64,000 bases of DNA from Intestinicryptomonas porci (GTDB lineage Bacteria; Verrucomicrobiota; Verrucomicrobiia; Opitutales; Intestinicryptomonadaceae), in assembly GCF_033971905.1 (NCBI RefSeq), contig NZ_JALBUT010000009.1:1-64000 (forward strand), read 5' to 3'. Under the pieces are notes generated by a model. That model worked only from the letters and a program-made list of their open reading frames with translations. It searched no databases and was not told where the DNA came from. Every line of letters begins with the position of its first letter. The first letter of the stretch is position 1. A program made the translations under genes and the position numbers. Shown in pieces: positions 36,225 through 44,366 of this stretch.

Positions 36225-36620
36225 TTAAAGTTTTGCCCCCAAAGACTTTGCAAGGTCTTCAAGCTTCATTTTAAGGGAATTTTCGTAAACGGCATCGCCC
36301 ACCGTGATTTTAAGCCCCGCTATCAGATTTTCGTTTTCGACAAATTCGGGAACGGATTTTGGATTTTTTGAAAGTATAAAAGCCGCGATTTTGCCCTTTT
36401 CCGAATCTCCAAGCTCTCCCGCAAATTCAACGACGGCTTTGTCGGACTCAATCCTAACGCCCATGCGCCTCTTGTATTCGCGCAAAAGCTTCATTTTGTT
36501 CGCTTCGGGAATTTCAGTTTCCACAAATTCCAAAACGGCGTTTACCCTTTCCAAAGATATGCGCCCTTCGGAATCTTCCGAAAGCGAAACCAAGCGTCCT
36601 GCCAAATCCCTAACAGTCAT
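36225..36620 (-). CDS. atpH: F1 ATP synthase delta subunit, short form
   Basis: Peripheral-stalk subunit linking F1 to the b subunits. The conserved C-terminal signature LIAGLKITVGDAVYENSLKM is clear, which with synteny fixes the identity. At 131 aa it is about 45 residues shorter than usual (about 175-180); the N-terminal helical domain that grips the alpha subunits appears reduced. The start ATG directly abuts atpF, so no upstream extension is possible. Confidence 0.9.
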   Translation of the reverse strand: MTVRDLAGRLVSLSEDSEGRISLERVNAVLEFVETEIPEANKMKLLREYKRRMGVRIESDKAVVEFAGELGDSEKGKIAAFILSKNPKSVPEFVENENLIAGLKITVGDAVYENSLKMKLEDLAKSLGAKL

Positions 36621-37151
36621 CTATTTTTCTAATTTTTCAGCCGATTTTTTGGCAATTCTCGATTTTGCCTCCGCGTCAAGCTCCTCTTTCAAGACGCTTT
36701 CGGCGGTTTTGACAACCAGCGCGGAAAGCTCAGCCTTCAATTCGGATTTCATCTTTTCGCGCTCCGAGGCAATCTCGCCTTTCGCCTTTTCGATTGCTTC
36801 AAGCGATTTTTGCGAAGCTTCCGCGCTTGCCTTTTCGAGCATCGCTTTCGCGTCGTTTTTTGTTTTTGCAATTATTTCGGAAGCCTCCTGCGCCGCCGCC
36901 GCAATCTTTTGCGAACACTGCTTCTCGCATTCGAGGAGGCGTCGCTGCGCTTCCATGGCATCTTGAACGCCCTGCTCGATTTTCTTTTGGCGGGCGTCGG
37001 CTGTTTTCATTACAGGCTTAAACACGAATTTGTAGAGGATTGCCGCCAATATCACAAACATCAGCCCCTGGGATATCAAAATATCCCATTCCACCCCGAA
37101 TTGGGAAAGGAACGACAGACTGTCTCCGCCTGCTGCAAATAACGCGTTCAT
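36621..37151 (-). CDS. atpF: F0 ATP synthase subunit b
   Basis: Peripheral stalk subunit, 176 aa. It has one N-terminal membrane helix (about residues 24-45, LISQGLMFVILAAILYKFVF) then a long charged, Ala/Glu/Lys-rich coiled coil to the C-terminus (ASEIIAKTKNDAKAMLEKAS). A single b gene is present with no b' partner, so a homodimer is likely. Its stop codon abuts the atpH start. Confidence 0.94.
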   Translation of the reverse strand: MNALFAAGGDSLSFLSQFGVEWDILISQGLMFVILAAILYKFVFKPVMKTADARQKKIEQGVQDAMEAQRRLLECEKQCSQKIAAAAQEASEIIAKTKNDAKAMLEKASAEASQKSLEAIEKAKGEIASEREKMKSELKAELSALVVKTAESVLKEELDAEAKSRIAKKSAEKLEK

Positions 37152-37163
37152 AAAATACGCTTA

Positions 37164-37388
37164 TTACTTTGCAAGAAATATTGCGTAGAACACGATAGCT
37201 TCAGCCATCGCCATTGCAAGAATGCCGAAAATCATTATGTTTGTAAACGCACCCGGATTGCGCCCGACAGCTTCCGCGCCCTTCGCGCCGATAAAGCCTA
37301 CGCCCAAAGCCGCGCCCAAGCAGGCTATCGCAACGTGTATGTTGCCCGTTACACCGCTATTTACAACTTCTGCCAATAATTCTGTCAT
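37164..37388 (-). CDS. atpE: F0 ATP synthase subunit c
   Basis: Ring-forming proteolipid, 74 aa, two membrane helices joined by the conserved polar loop GRNPGA. The ion-binding carboxylate is Glu in helix 2 (MAMAEAIVFYA). The helix-1 glutamine (GIGQG) and the ES(T) motif that mark Na+-coupled rings are absent (GVGFIG and EAIV here), so proton coupling is expected. An AAAGGT ribosome-site core precedes the ATG. Confidence 0.96.
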   Translation of the reverse strand: MTELLAEVVNSGVTGNIHVAIACLGAALGVGFIGAKGAEAVGRNPGAFTNIMIFGILAMAMAEAIVFYAIFLAK

Positions 37389-37423
37389 TTTTTTACCTTT
37401 CGTGATGTTAAATGTTTAATGTT

Positions 37424-38482
37424 TTATTTCTCGCTTAAAGTCTGCCCCAACGCCTCAGAATGTTCGAGTTTCAAAGTTTCCCCGCTCGGATGGGCGTCAT
37501 GGTCTTCGCCGTGGTTTGTGATAAGCCCTATGTAAAGGGCTGTAAGAAGAGTGAATACGAAGGCCTGCACGCATGCCACCAAAAGCTCCAAGAAGTAGAA
37601 CGGCAGAGGCACAATCCACGAGATAAACTGCATCGCGCCCCCGCTCCAAGCCATCGAGTGCATGGCTTCCAATAGGGTTTCACCGCCAAAAACATTGCCA
37701 AACAACCTAAAAGAAAGCGATATCGGACGCACGCATGCGGAAATCACTTCGATAAACCCGACCGCAAAAAATATGGGAAACAGCATGTAATACATGAGGG
37801 CGGGAACTTCGCTTTTGTTTGCCTTGTTGCCGAACCAGTCGTGATAGAGCGCGCCAAAACCCGCATACTTCTTTACAAAATAAAAGAAGAGGAAAAACGA
37901 AATGAGAGAAAGCGCAAGCGTCATGTTTAAGTCGGTATGCGCGGGGCGGATGAAAGGCGAAAACTTTTCAGCCTTCAACTCTCCGCTTTCCATATGCTCA
38001 ATATGAAAACCCTGCGCTTCATACTTTGGCGCATCTTCGGCGGAAACTATTTGAGTTTTTTCCTCCCCGACAGAGCCTACGCCCGGCAAAAGCCCGCCCA
38101 AATTCATCGCCAAAATGAACGTAAAAAGACATATTAAATAAGGAGCCGCCCCCTTGTAGGCGCGCTTTCCCATGATGGGGGATAAAACATTGCCTATTGC
38201 GTCAATCAAAGTTTCAACGATAACCTGCCCCTTTGACGGGACTTCTTTCGCGCCACCTTTCAGCAACACGAACCTGAAAAACAAAGCGATGAAAATACAA
38301 AAAGCCGCCGCCGTAAGCATTGAATTTGTTATGGGCATTCCCCAAACCCTGAACATGACATCGGGCTTCAAAGACGCAGAGGCATATGCTCCGTTAGACG
38401 CAAAAAATAACGATGAAATGCAACCAAGCCGAAGCAAATTGCGAATAAATTTTATCTTAAAATAATCGATAAAGTGCGCCAT
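37424..38482 (-). CDS. atpB: F0 ATP synthase subunit a
   Basis: Membrane stator subunit with the proton half-channels, 352 aa from ATG 38482. The essential arginine is in LSFRLFGNVFGGE, and helix 6 (YFLELLVACVQAFVFTLLTA) is intact. The N-terminus (about residues 10-37, ending NGAYASAS) resembles a cleavable signal peptide. A charged periplasmic insertion of about 50 residues (GEEKTQIVSAEDAPKYEAQG) follows an early helix, a trait shared with Bacteroidota-type subunit a. A frame open 40 codons further upstream lacks support. First gene of the operon; no atpI precedes it. Confidence 0.94.
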   Translation of the reverse strand: MAHFIDYFKIKFIRNLLRLGCISSLFFASNGAYASASLKPDVMFRVWGMPITNSMLTAAAFCIFIALFFRFVLLKGGAKEVPSKGQVIVETLIDAIGNVLSPIMGKRAYKGAAPYLICLFTFILAMNLGGLLPGVGSVGEEKTQIVSAEDAPKYEAQGFHIEHMESGELKAEKFSPFIRPAHTDLNMTLALSLISFFLFFYFVKKYAGFGALYHDWFGNKANKSEVPALMYYMLFPIFFAVGFIEVISACVRPISLSFRLFGNVFGGETLLEAMHSMAWSGGAMQFISWIVPLPFYFLELLVACVQAFVFTLLTALYIGLITNHGEDHDAHPSGETLKLEHSEALGQTLSEK

Positions 38483-38643
38483 TTTTAGTATATGATATTC
38501 GCACCGCCCCCGCAATTTGTCAAATAAAATAAGTTTTTTTCCAAAAAGCCCATTCAAAAAAATCCAAAATAAAAACCATAAACTACTAAACGACAAAAAC
38601 AAAGTTTATCTTAAACAAAAAAAACACCTTAATCAATAAGAGA

Positions 38644-38674
38644 CAAAAAAAGCCGCTTGCATTTTGCAAACGGC
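38644..38674 (-). terminator. Intrinsic terminator after the HTH-like gene
   Basis: A two-part stem (GCCG/CGGC 38652-38655/38671-38674 and TTGC/GCAA 38657-38660/38666-38669) with a one-base internal bulge. On the - strand it is followed by a T run (complement of 38645-38651). It sits about 90 bases downstream of the stop of the gene at 38764-39156 and insulates the atp operon. Confidence 0.6.
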
Positions 38675-38763
38675 GTAGCTGAAATTTTCGTTTTATAAAA
38701 AAATCTGCAAAAAAACTGCTTAAAGGACAAATTTTAATATATGATAAAAAGAATGCGTTAAAA

Positions 38764-39156
38764 TCAGTCTTTTTTGGGAACTGATTTCAAAATTTGAGAA
38801 AGCATGTGTATGGATTCGCGCATGGGTCTTCTCTGCAAAAATTCGGCGACAATTTTTAGATCGTCGTCAAGAGTTGAAGTTGAGTGCCTGCCCTTAATTA
38901 TAGGCTCAATTACGTCCAAGTTGCAACCTACGCGCTCAATTTCATCTTTCAAATACGCGTTTAAAATTTTTACGCCAAATTCATCGTTATCCCACTCGTT
39001 TAAAAGTTTTTTCAAAGTCTCAGTAGAAGGGCGAACGCCTTGCTTTAAATTCGTCGGCATGGTCTTGTTGAGACCATTCTGCTCCGCCCACGACGACGGC
39101 GCAACTCCCGACTTATTACAGGCTTCAATGAATTCCGTATAAAGGTAATTTTGCAT
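38764..39156 (-). CDS. Small HTH-like protein, 130 aa
   Basis: Not assigned to a named family. The N-terminal 50 residues (FIEACNKSGVAPSSWAEQNG, then TMPTNLKQGVRPSTETLKKL) have the helix-turn-helix rhythm of a small Cro/CI-type repressor. The C-terminal half is helical, with acidic and basic patches (DDDLKIVAEFLQRRPMRESI). No membrane segment. It is divergent from the Trp-repeat lipoprotein, sharing a 130-base AT-rich intergenic region that contains the odd palindrome TTCAA-A-TTGAA (39171-39181), a possible operator. DNA binding is inference. Confidence 0.6.
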   Translation of the reverse strand: MQNYLYTEFIEACNKSGVAPSSWAEQNGLNKTMPTNLKQGVRPSTETLKKLLNEWDNDEFGVKILNAYLKDEIERVGCNLDVIEPIIKGRHSTSTLDDDLKIVAEFLQRRPMRESIHMLSQILKSVPKKD

Positions 39157-39286
39157 AAATTAAATACAGATTCAAATTGAAATTTAAATGCGAATCAATT
39201 TTTAAGATTGACAGGTTTTTCAATTTTAATCTGAAATTTAGATTTAAATAGAGATTAAAAAAAACATTCAAAAAACAATTAAAATC

Positions 39287-42148
39287 ATGGAAAAGATAAG
39301 AGTTATAGTATGCATTATGGCTGCGGGGCTGTGTGCGATGCTTGCGGGCTGCGGAGAGAGCGGCTCTAAAAAGTGGAGGCTCGACAACAATGATCTTACG
39401 CACGTTGAAAGGGCGTGGCTTGAAGAGGGGATAAAAATCCGCGAAAAAGCCCAAAAAACGGGCGATTGGAGCACTATCGATTGGCCCAATTTTCTTATAA
39501 TGTTTCCTCAGGACGCCAAAAAATGCGAGAAAGCAGGCGGCTTTGAAAAGTTCACCGGATGGGACTGGTCGAGGCTCATTGCCCAAGAGCCGCGCTTTGA
39601 AAAGCAGTGCGAAAAATTCGGCGGTTGGGCTAAAATGTCAAACAGCAACTGGATATCATTGCTCTCCGAAAACGAGTCGTTTATGAAAAAAGCCGACGAG
39701 CTCGACATTTGGAAGAATTTTTCCGCCAAAGACTGGCAGTACGCTCTTTCGACAAAAAAGCCTTATTTAAAAGATAAGTGCGACAAGCTTGACGGCTGGA
39801 AGCATTTTGATTTGCCCGCCTGGATGCAGATGATAAAAGAAGACGGCAAATTTTTGGAGTACGCCCAAGAGCGCAAGTTGTTCGACTGTTTGTCGGCGGA
39901 TCAGTGGATTTCCATATTGATTTCCGAAGAGGATCCGAAATTTTTGGAAATCGCAAAACATAAAGGAATCTTTAAAAATTTCAATTCAGAAAATTGGTAT
40001 GACATTCTTTCGAAAAAACCTGAATTTGTGCCGTATTTTAAGGAGGTCGCTTCGTTTGATATTTTTACGGACAAGGATCTCTATAAATTGTACATCACGG
40101 TTTCGAATTTGCGTAACGAGATTTTCAAGCTTGGAAGAATCGACGTCGACGACGCGGCGGAGATGGAAAATATAATCGCGAAATTCCAGTCGCGCTTCGA
40201 TGGGAATCGTCGTTCTTTTTATTCGAGAGATCGCGGAATTTCAGGCGCGGAGCTTGCCGTTGTTTTTGAAATGTTTCCCGATTACGCCATTTCCAAATTG
40301 AACGAGGGCGCAATAAAATCTTTTGACAAAAGCGTGTTTGTGGATTTGTTCAGTCGCTGCGACAAATCGGTTTTCGATGGCATCTTGGAAAAGTACGCCT
40401 ATGCCATCGCATGGAAAAAGATTTCTCTTTCGCAGTGGTTTGCGATTGTTGCCTCGCAGGAAAGCGGGTACGATTTGTTCAAAAAGAATGTGGATATAAA
40501 AACCGTTTCGGGCGCGGCGATAAAAGCGGCAATGTCGGATAATGTCAAAAATTTTGCCTATCTTTTTGAAAAGCACGATATGGGCAGGGAACTTTCAAAA
40601 AATCAGTGGGTCGAAATTTTTGCAAAAGTGCAAAATTCCAACAGCGATTTTGAAGCCTCAAAAAAATTACTCGAAATTCTTACGGGGCGCAAAATAAACA
40701 GCTATCGGGATCTGGAACTTGCAGCAATCGAGATGGAAAATATGTCCGAAGCAGAGAAGCTCGACGCGTTAAATCGCGCGGCGAACTCAAATGCGGCGGC
40801 AGGCAAAGAAGACAAACTGCTGGGTTTGCTAAAAGGCAAAAAGCAAGCCTCTGACGAAGCCAAAAAAGAAGAGCAAAAGCCGTTTGATATTGTTGAAATC
40901 GCAAAAAAATGCGGCGTGTTTGAGCAGTTCAGCAGAGAGGACTGGCTGAAAGCCACAAGCGGAGAATATAAAGACAAAATAATCGAGGAATATTTCCGCC
41001 TAAACAAGGACAAGCCTTCACAAGAGTGGATAGAAGAGCTTGTTCAGCTGCGGCCTGTGGAAATTTTTAACTTGTGGGAAAAACTTCAAACAAATCATTG
41101 GAAAAAATTCTTTTCGGATTTTGATGAGGCAATAGGAAAGCTTGAAGATAAAACTTCCCGAAGCAGAAGCGGGGATGGGGAAAGCGAAAATGTTTTGGCG
41201 CAGGGGCGGAAAACATTTAACGAATTGTTCGCGAAGGCGGACGAGCACAAGGCTTTTGAAAAATTCGACGACCTTCGCTTCCTTTTAGATTATGCATTTA
41301 AATATCCCGCCGCAAAAGAGTGCGCAAAAAAATATGTAAAAAAAGAGATATGGCAGGATTATTTTTCGGCAAACGCAAACGATGATGAAATTTGCGAATA
41401 TTTCAAAGAAGAGATTTTGGCTTTGAATAATGCCGACGTAATCCAAATTATAAACTCAGACGGCAAAGTTTCGGAAAATGCAAAGCGAAGATTTAAAAGC
41501 AAAAGGGAAATACGCCAATATAATGAAAGAAGAAGAAATAGGGGATATCAAAAAGGTAACTTGTTGCCGATTTTAAAAATTTACGACGTCAACAAATTAT
41601 CTTTTGATGAGCTTTTGGCGATCATTGACAAATGCCCGACGGCGATTTTGGAGTATAAAAATTTTGTTAATCTTACAGAAGAACAACAAAATGCATTAAT
41701 ATCTAAAAAAGTATTTTTTAATGCCGATTTTGCAAGAAAGATGGAAAACGACAAGGAATTTGCAGATGTATTGCCCGATGAAAAAAATTATGCATTACAT
41801 GATCTTCATACAGATTCGTTAAGATTGCAATACGGATTACAACCCGGATTTAAAAATTTTAATAGATATGATTTTGAGCAAATATGTTACAAACTAGAAA
41901 ACGGTTATGGCTCATATAGAGGAGATCCTCAGCCTGTTTTTGAAAAAATATTCAAACTTTATCTGTATTATATCGCGGCGGAAAACGGATCGGCGTTGGC
42001 ATGGTGGAAAATCGGGGAATATTATGAAAATAATCCGCCGTTTTTTTGGGAAAATTATAAAAGATTCGCGGAAAAGCCGGACAAAGACTTTTGCCAAAAA
42101 TTTTATAAAAAAGCAAAGGAACTTGGGTATGATCCTGGCAATAAATAA
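39287..42148 (+). CDS. Large lipoprotein with 28-residue Trp repeats and Sel1-like end
   Basis: A 953-aa exported protein. The signal sequence ends in lipobox LAGC (Cys about 22). From about residue 60 it consists of tandem units of about 28 residues, each built as W-x2-L(L/I)-x4-P-x-F-x4-C-x3-G-x-W/F-x-x-F/M-x4-W; six are contiguous to about residue 260 and looser copies recur (for example LSKNQWVEIFAK and QTNHWKKFF). A charged linker (about 480-545) separates two repeat blocks. The last 90 residues contain a Sel1/TPR-like pair (ALAWWKIGEYYENNPP, FYKKAKELGYDPGN). The final third (from about 41.45 kb) is clearly AT-richer than the rest, hinting at a joined origin. No enzyme motif is seen; a protein-binding surface role is inference. 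Confidence 0.75.
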   Translation: MEKIRVIVCIMAAGLCAMLAGCGESGSKKWRLDNNDLTHVERAWLEEGIKIREKAQKTGDWSTIDWPNFLIMFPQDAKKCEKAGGFEKFTGWDWSRLIAQEPRFEKQCEKFGGWAKMSNSNWISLLSENESFMKKADELDIWKNFSAKDWQYALSTKKPYLKDKCDKLDGWKHFDLPAWMQMIKEDGKFLEYAQERKLFDCLSADQWISILISEEDPKFLEIAKHKGIFKNFNSENWYDILSKKPEFVPYFKEVASFDIFTDKDLYKLYITVSNLRNEIFKLGRIDVDDAAEMENIIAKFQSRFDGNRRSFYSRDRGISGAELAVVFEMFPDYAISKLNEGAIKSFDKSVFVDLFSRCDKSVFDGILEKYAYAIAWKKISLSQWFAIVASQESGYDLFKKNVDIKTVSGAAIKAAMSDNVKNFAYLFEKHDMGRELSKNQWVEIFAKVQNSNSDFEASKKLLEILTGRKINSYRDLELAAIEMENMSEAEKLDALNRAANSNAAAGKEDKLLGLLKGKKQASDEAKKEEQKPFDIVEIAKKCGVFEQFSREDWLKATSGEYKDKIIEEYFRLNKDKPSQEWIEELVQLRPVEIFNLWEKLQTNHWKKFFSDFDEAIGKLEDKTSRSRSGDGESENVLAQGRKTFNELFAKADEHKAFEKFDDLRFLLDYAFKYPAAKECAKKYVKKEIWQDYFSANANDDEICEYFKEEILALNNADVIQIINSDGKVSENAKRRFKSKREIRQYNERRRNRGYQKGNLLPILKIYDVNKLSFDELLAIIDKCPTAILEYKNFVNLTEEQQNALISKKVFFNADFARKMENDKEFADVLPDEKNYALHDLHTDSLRLQYGLQPGFKNFNRYDFEQICYKLENGYGSYRGDPQPVFEKIFKLYLYYIAAENGSALAWWKIGEYYENNPPFFWENYKRFAEKPDKDFCQKFYKKAKELGYDPGNK
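39455..40096 (+). repeat. Tandem protein-coding repeat, period about 84 bases
   Basis: Within the lipoprotein gene the first repeat block encodes about seven successive units. Spacing between equivalent tryptophans is 28, 28, 29, 28 and 30 residues. Conservation is at the protein level; the DNA copies have diverged, so the array is old rather than a recent slippage product. Confidence 0.7.
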
Positions 42149-42166
42149 TTTCAAAAGGCAAAACTT

Positions 42167-42512
42167 ATGAGCACTGTTGCGGGGTTGATTTACGGGGCGT
42201 TGTGCTTTGTGATATGGACTTGCTCCTCGTGTACGTCTTGGGGCGCGGAGGCATCGCCATGCGTTTTTGAAGGCGGCGCAAAAAAACTACATTTGCAAGT
42301 CTTGCGGCACGATTGTCTGCGCAAAATCGCAGCCGAAAGTCGGCGGCTGCCCGAATTCAAAATCGCGCATTCACCAGTGGTTTTGCGCGGGCGAGGCGGG
42401 GCAAACGCCTTACCAGTGCTCGAACTGTTCGATTCTGATCTATTCAAAAAATACTCCTATAGCAAGCGAATGTACTAAAACTACGCTTCATGTTTGGCAC
42501 AAGTTAAAGTAA
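42167..42512 (+). pseudogene. Secreted Cys-rich small protein, frameshifted at an A7 run
   Basis: Two overlapping frames make sense only when joined. The first (from ATG 42167) encodes a signal-like peptide (LIYGALCFVIWTCSSCTS) and ends meaningfully at EGGAK. The second encodes two matching cysteine modules: YICKSCGTIVCAK with CPNSKSRIHQW, and YQCSNCSILIYSK with CTKTTLHVWHKL, i.e. CxxC...C...HxW twice, a probable metal-binding ribbon. The switch lies at seven A at 42280-42286; one A fewer restores a single product of about 114 aa. It may be a true null, an assembly indel, or slippage-dependent expression. It follows the lipoprotein gene by 18 bases, so the two are likely one operon. Confidence 0.7.
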
Positions 42513-42538
42513 AGATTTGTTCGCCTTATAAAAATTTG

Positions 42539-42565
42539 AGCCTGCCGATTTCGGCGGGCTTTTTT
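42539..42565 (+). terminator. Strong intrinsic terminator
   Basis: A 9-bp stem AGCCTGCCG/CGGCGGGCT (42539-42547/42552-42560, one G-T pair) with an ATTT loop, running into six T. It closes the lipoprotein and Cys-rich protein unit and isolates lpxA. Confidence 0.88.
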
Positions 42566-42653
42566 GTGAGGAAAATCGGTTTTTTGGCGCGCAAAAGTTT
42601 TTGCTTTATATTTGTGGCAAAGGGAGTATTGTATATTCAAACAGATTTAAAAT

Positions 42654-43454
42654 ATGGCAAGCATTCATCCCACTGCTATTATTGGCGAAAACGCAAAAAT
42701 CGATCCGACGGCGGAAGTCGGCGCGTATGCGATTATTGAAAACGGCGCGGAAGTCGGCGCAGGGTCTGTCATAGAGCCTCATGCCCGTTTATGTTCGGGC
42801 GCAAAGATTGGCGCAAACTGCACGATTTCTTCTTTTACAACGATAGCGGGGCTTCCGCAGGATTTGCATTTCGATAAATCCACAATTTCTTATGTTGAAA
42901 TTGCTGACGGCTCGGTTGTAAGGGAAGGAGCGACAATCCACCGCGCAACAAAAGAAAACGCCTCAACCAAAATCGGCAAAAACTGCCTCATCATGGCGAA
43001 TGCCCACATAGGCCATGACTGCGTTTTCGGCGACAGGGTAATTATGGCTCCTTTTTCAGCGGCAGGCGGTTTTGTGGAAGTAGGCAATGACACTTTCATT
43101 TCGGGCGGCGTAATGCTTCACCAGAAAATAAGGGTTGGCGAAGGCGTGATGCTAAGCGGAAATTCCGCGCTTAGTTTGGATGTCCCGCCTTTCGTAAACT
43201 CGCTTTCGCGCAACAACATTGCGGGGTTCAATCTCGTGGGGCTTATGCGAAGAAAAGTCGCAAGAGAGGCCATAGCGGAGTTAAAAAAGCTGTACGCCTT
43301 GGTGTATGGCGGCGGCAATCCCCGCAAAAACGCAAAAGAGGCGTTCGATTCGGGCCTTGCAAAGACAAATGAGGGAAAAACATTTCTGCGTTTCTTTTTT
43401 GAAAATGAAAACAGCAAAGGCATAGTTCGCCCGCGTTCGCGCAACGAAGACTGA
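42654..43454 (+). CDS. lpxA: UDP-GlcNAc O-acyltransferase LpxA
   Basis: First enzyme of lipid A synthesis; it moves a 3-hydroxyacyl chain from ACP to the 3-OH of UDP-GlcNAc. The 266-aa protein is a left-handed beta helix with hexapeptide repeats (IHPTAIIGENAKIDPTAEVG, IEPHARLCSGAKIG). The catalytic His motif is AHIGHDCVFGD, and the C-terminal helical domain (GLMRRKVAREAIAELKKLY) is typical. The length fits a full LpxA; lpxB and lpxD are not in the window. It shows the cell has an LPS outer membrane. pdxA begins 3 bases after its stop. Confidence 0.95.
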   Translation: MASIHPTAIIGENAKIDPTAEVGAYAIIENGAEVGAGSVIEPHARLCSGAKIGANCTISSFTTIAGLPQDLHFDKSTISYVEIADGSVVREGATIHRATKENASTKIGKNCLIMANAHIGHDCVFGDRVIMAPFSAAGGFVEVGNDTFISGGVMLHQKIRVGEGVMLSGNSALSLDVPPFVNSLSRNNIAGFNLVGLMRRKVAREAIAELKKLYALVYGGGNPRKNAKEAFDSGLAKTNEGKTFLRFFFENENSKGIVRPRSRNED

Positions 43455-43457
43455 TTT

Positions 43458-44360
43458 ATGAAAAAAATCGCCCTGACAATAGGAGACCCGTCGGGAATAG
43501 GCCCTGAAATTATAAAGTCTTGGGCGGAAACCCATGCGGAAGATGCAAAAGGCGTCGAAGTCTTGGCGCATGCCAAATTTTTGGACGCCCTGCCCGACTG
43601 TGTCGGAAAATTTGAAATCAAGACAAATGCCGACTTTAAGTTTGGCAAGCCCTGCAAAGAAGGCGCGCAGCTTGCGTTGGACGCCATGGAATTTGCCGCC
43701 AAAGGATGCCTTGAAGGCAGATATTCCTCGGTTGCAACGGCTCCCGTAAGCAAAATTTGCATGGCGCAAGTATGCCCTGACTTCATAGGGCAGACCGAAT
43801 TTTTCCAAAAAAGATGGGGTGGAAACGCGGTAATGAGTTTTGTAGGCTCAAAAATGATAGTGGCTCTTGCGACATGGCATATTCCTCTAAAAGACGTTCC
43901 GAGTTCGATTTCAAAAGAAAACATATCCCGCGCGGTTGAATGCGCGGCAATTCTCGCCGAAAAAGTACGCGAAAAAGCCGTCCCAAACATTGCGCTTTGC
44001 GGATTAAATCCGCACGCGGGCGAAGACGGGATGCTGGGAAGCGAAGAGCGCGATGTCATAAATCCGCTCGCCGATGTTTTGCGAAAAAAATATTCGGGAT
44101 TAAGCTCCGCCCTGCCCCCTGACACGGTGTTTAACAGAATGTTAAAAGGTGAATTTGACGCGGCGGTTGCGATGTACCACGACCAGGGGCTTGCGCCCTT
44201 GAAGGCGGTTGATTTCGACAACGCCGTAAACGTTTCAATGGGCTTAAAATTTATCAGGACAAGCCCCGACCACGGAACGGCTTTCGGGATTGCGGGCAAA
44301 GGGCTGGCGGACTGCAAAAGCTTGGCAAGCGCAATATCCCTTGCCAAAAAGCTGGCGTGA
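43458..44360 (+). CDS. pdxA: 4-Hydroxythreonine-4-phosphate dehydrogenase PdxA
   Basis: NAD-dependent oxidation step of deoxyxylulose-5-phosphate-dependent vitamin B6 synthesis. Metal-binding histidines are in WHIPLKDVP, in NPHAGEDGMLGSEE and in TSPDHGTAFGIAG; the N-terminus LTIGDPSGIGPEIIKSW and AMYHDQGLAPLK are diagnostic. At 300 aa it is somewhat shorter than E. coli PdxA (about 330) but complete. It runs convergent with the AraC gene 6 bases away. Confidence 0.94.
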   Translation: MKKIALTIGDPSGIGPEIIKSWAETHAEDAKGVEVLAHAKFLDALPDCVGKFEIKTNADFKFGKPCKEGAQLALDAMEFAAKGCLEGRYSSVATAPVSKICMAQVCPDFIGQTEFFQKRWGGNAVMSFVGSKMIVALATWHIPLKDVPSSISKENISRAVECAAILAEKVREKAVPNIALCGLNPHAGEDGMLGSEERDVINPLADVLRKKYSGLSSALPPDTVFNRMLKGEFDAAVAMYHDQGLAPLKAVDFDNAVNVSMGLKFIRTSPDHGTAFGIAGKGLADCKSLASAISLAKKLA

Positions 44361-44366
44361 TGCGCC

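Noticed and set aside
37164..37388. A Na+-coupled ATP synthase c ring
   Set aside because: The helix-1 Gln and the ES(T) motif required for Na+ binding are absent; the sequence fits a proton ring.
39209..39237. TTGACA at 39209-39214 as promoter of the repeat lipoprotein
   Set aside because: No acceptable -10 element lies 16-18 bases downstream.
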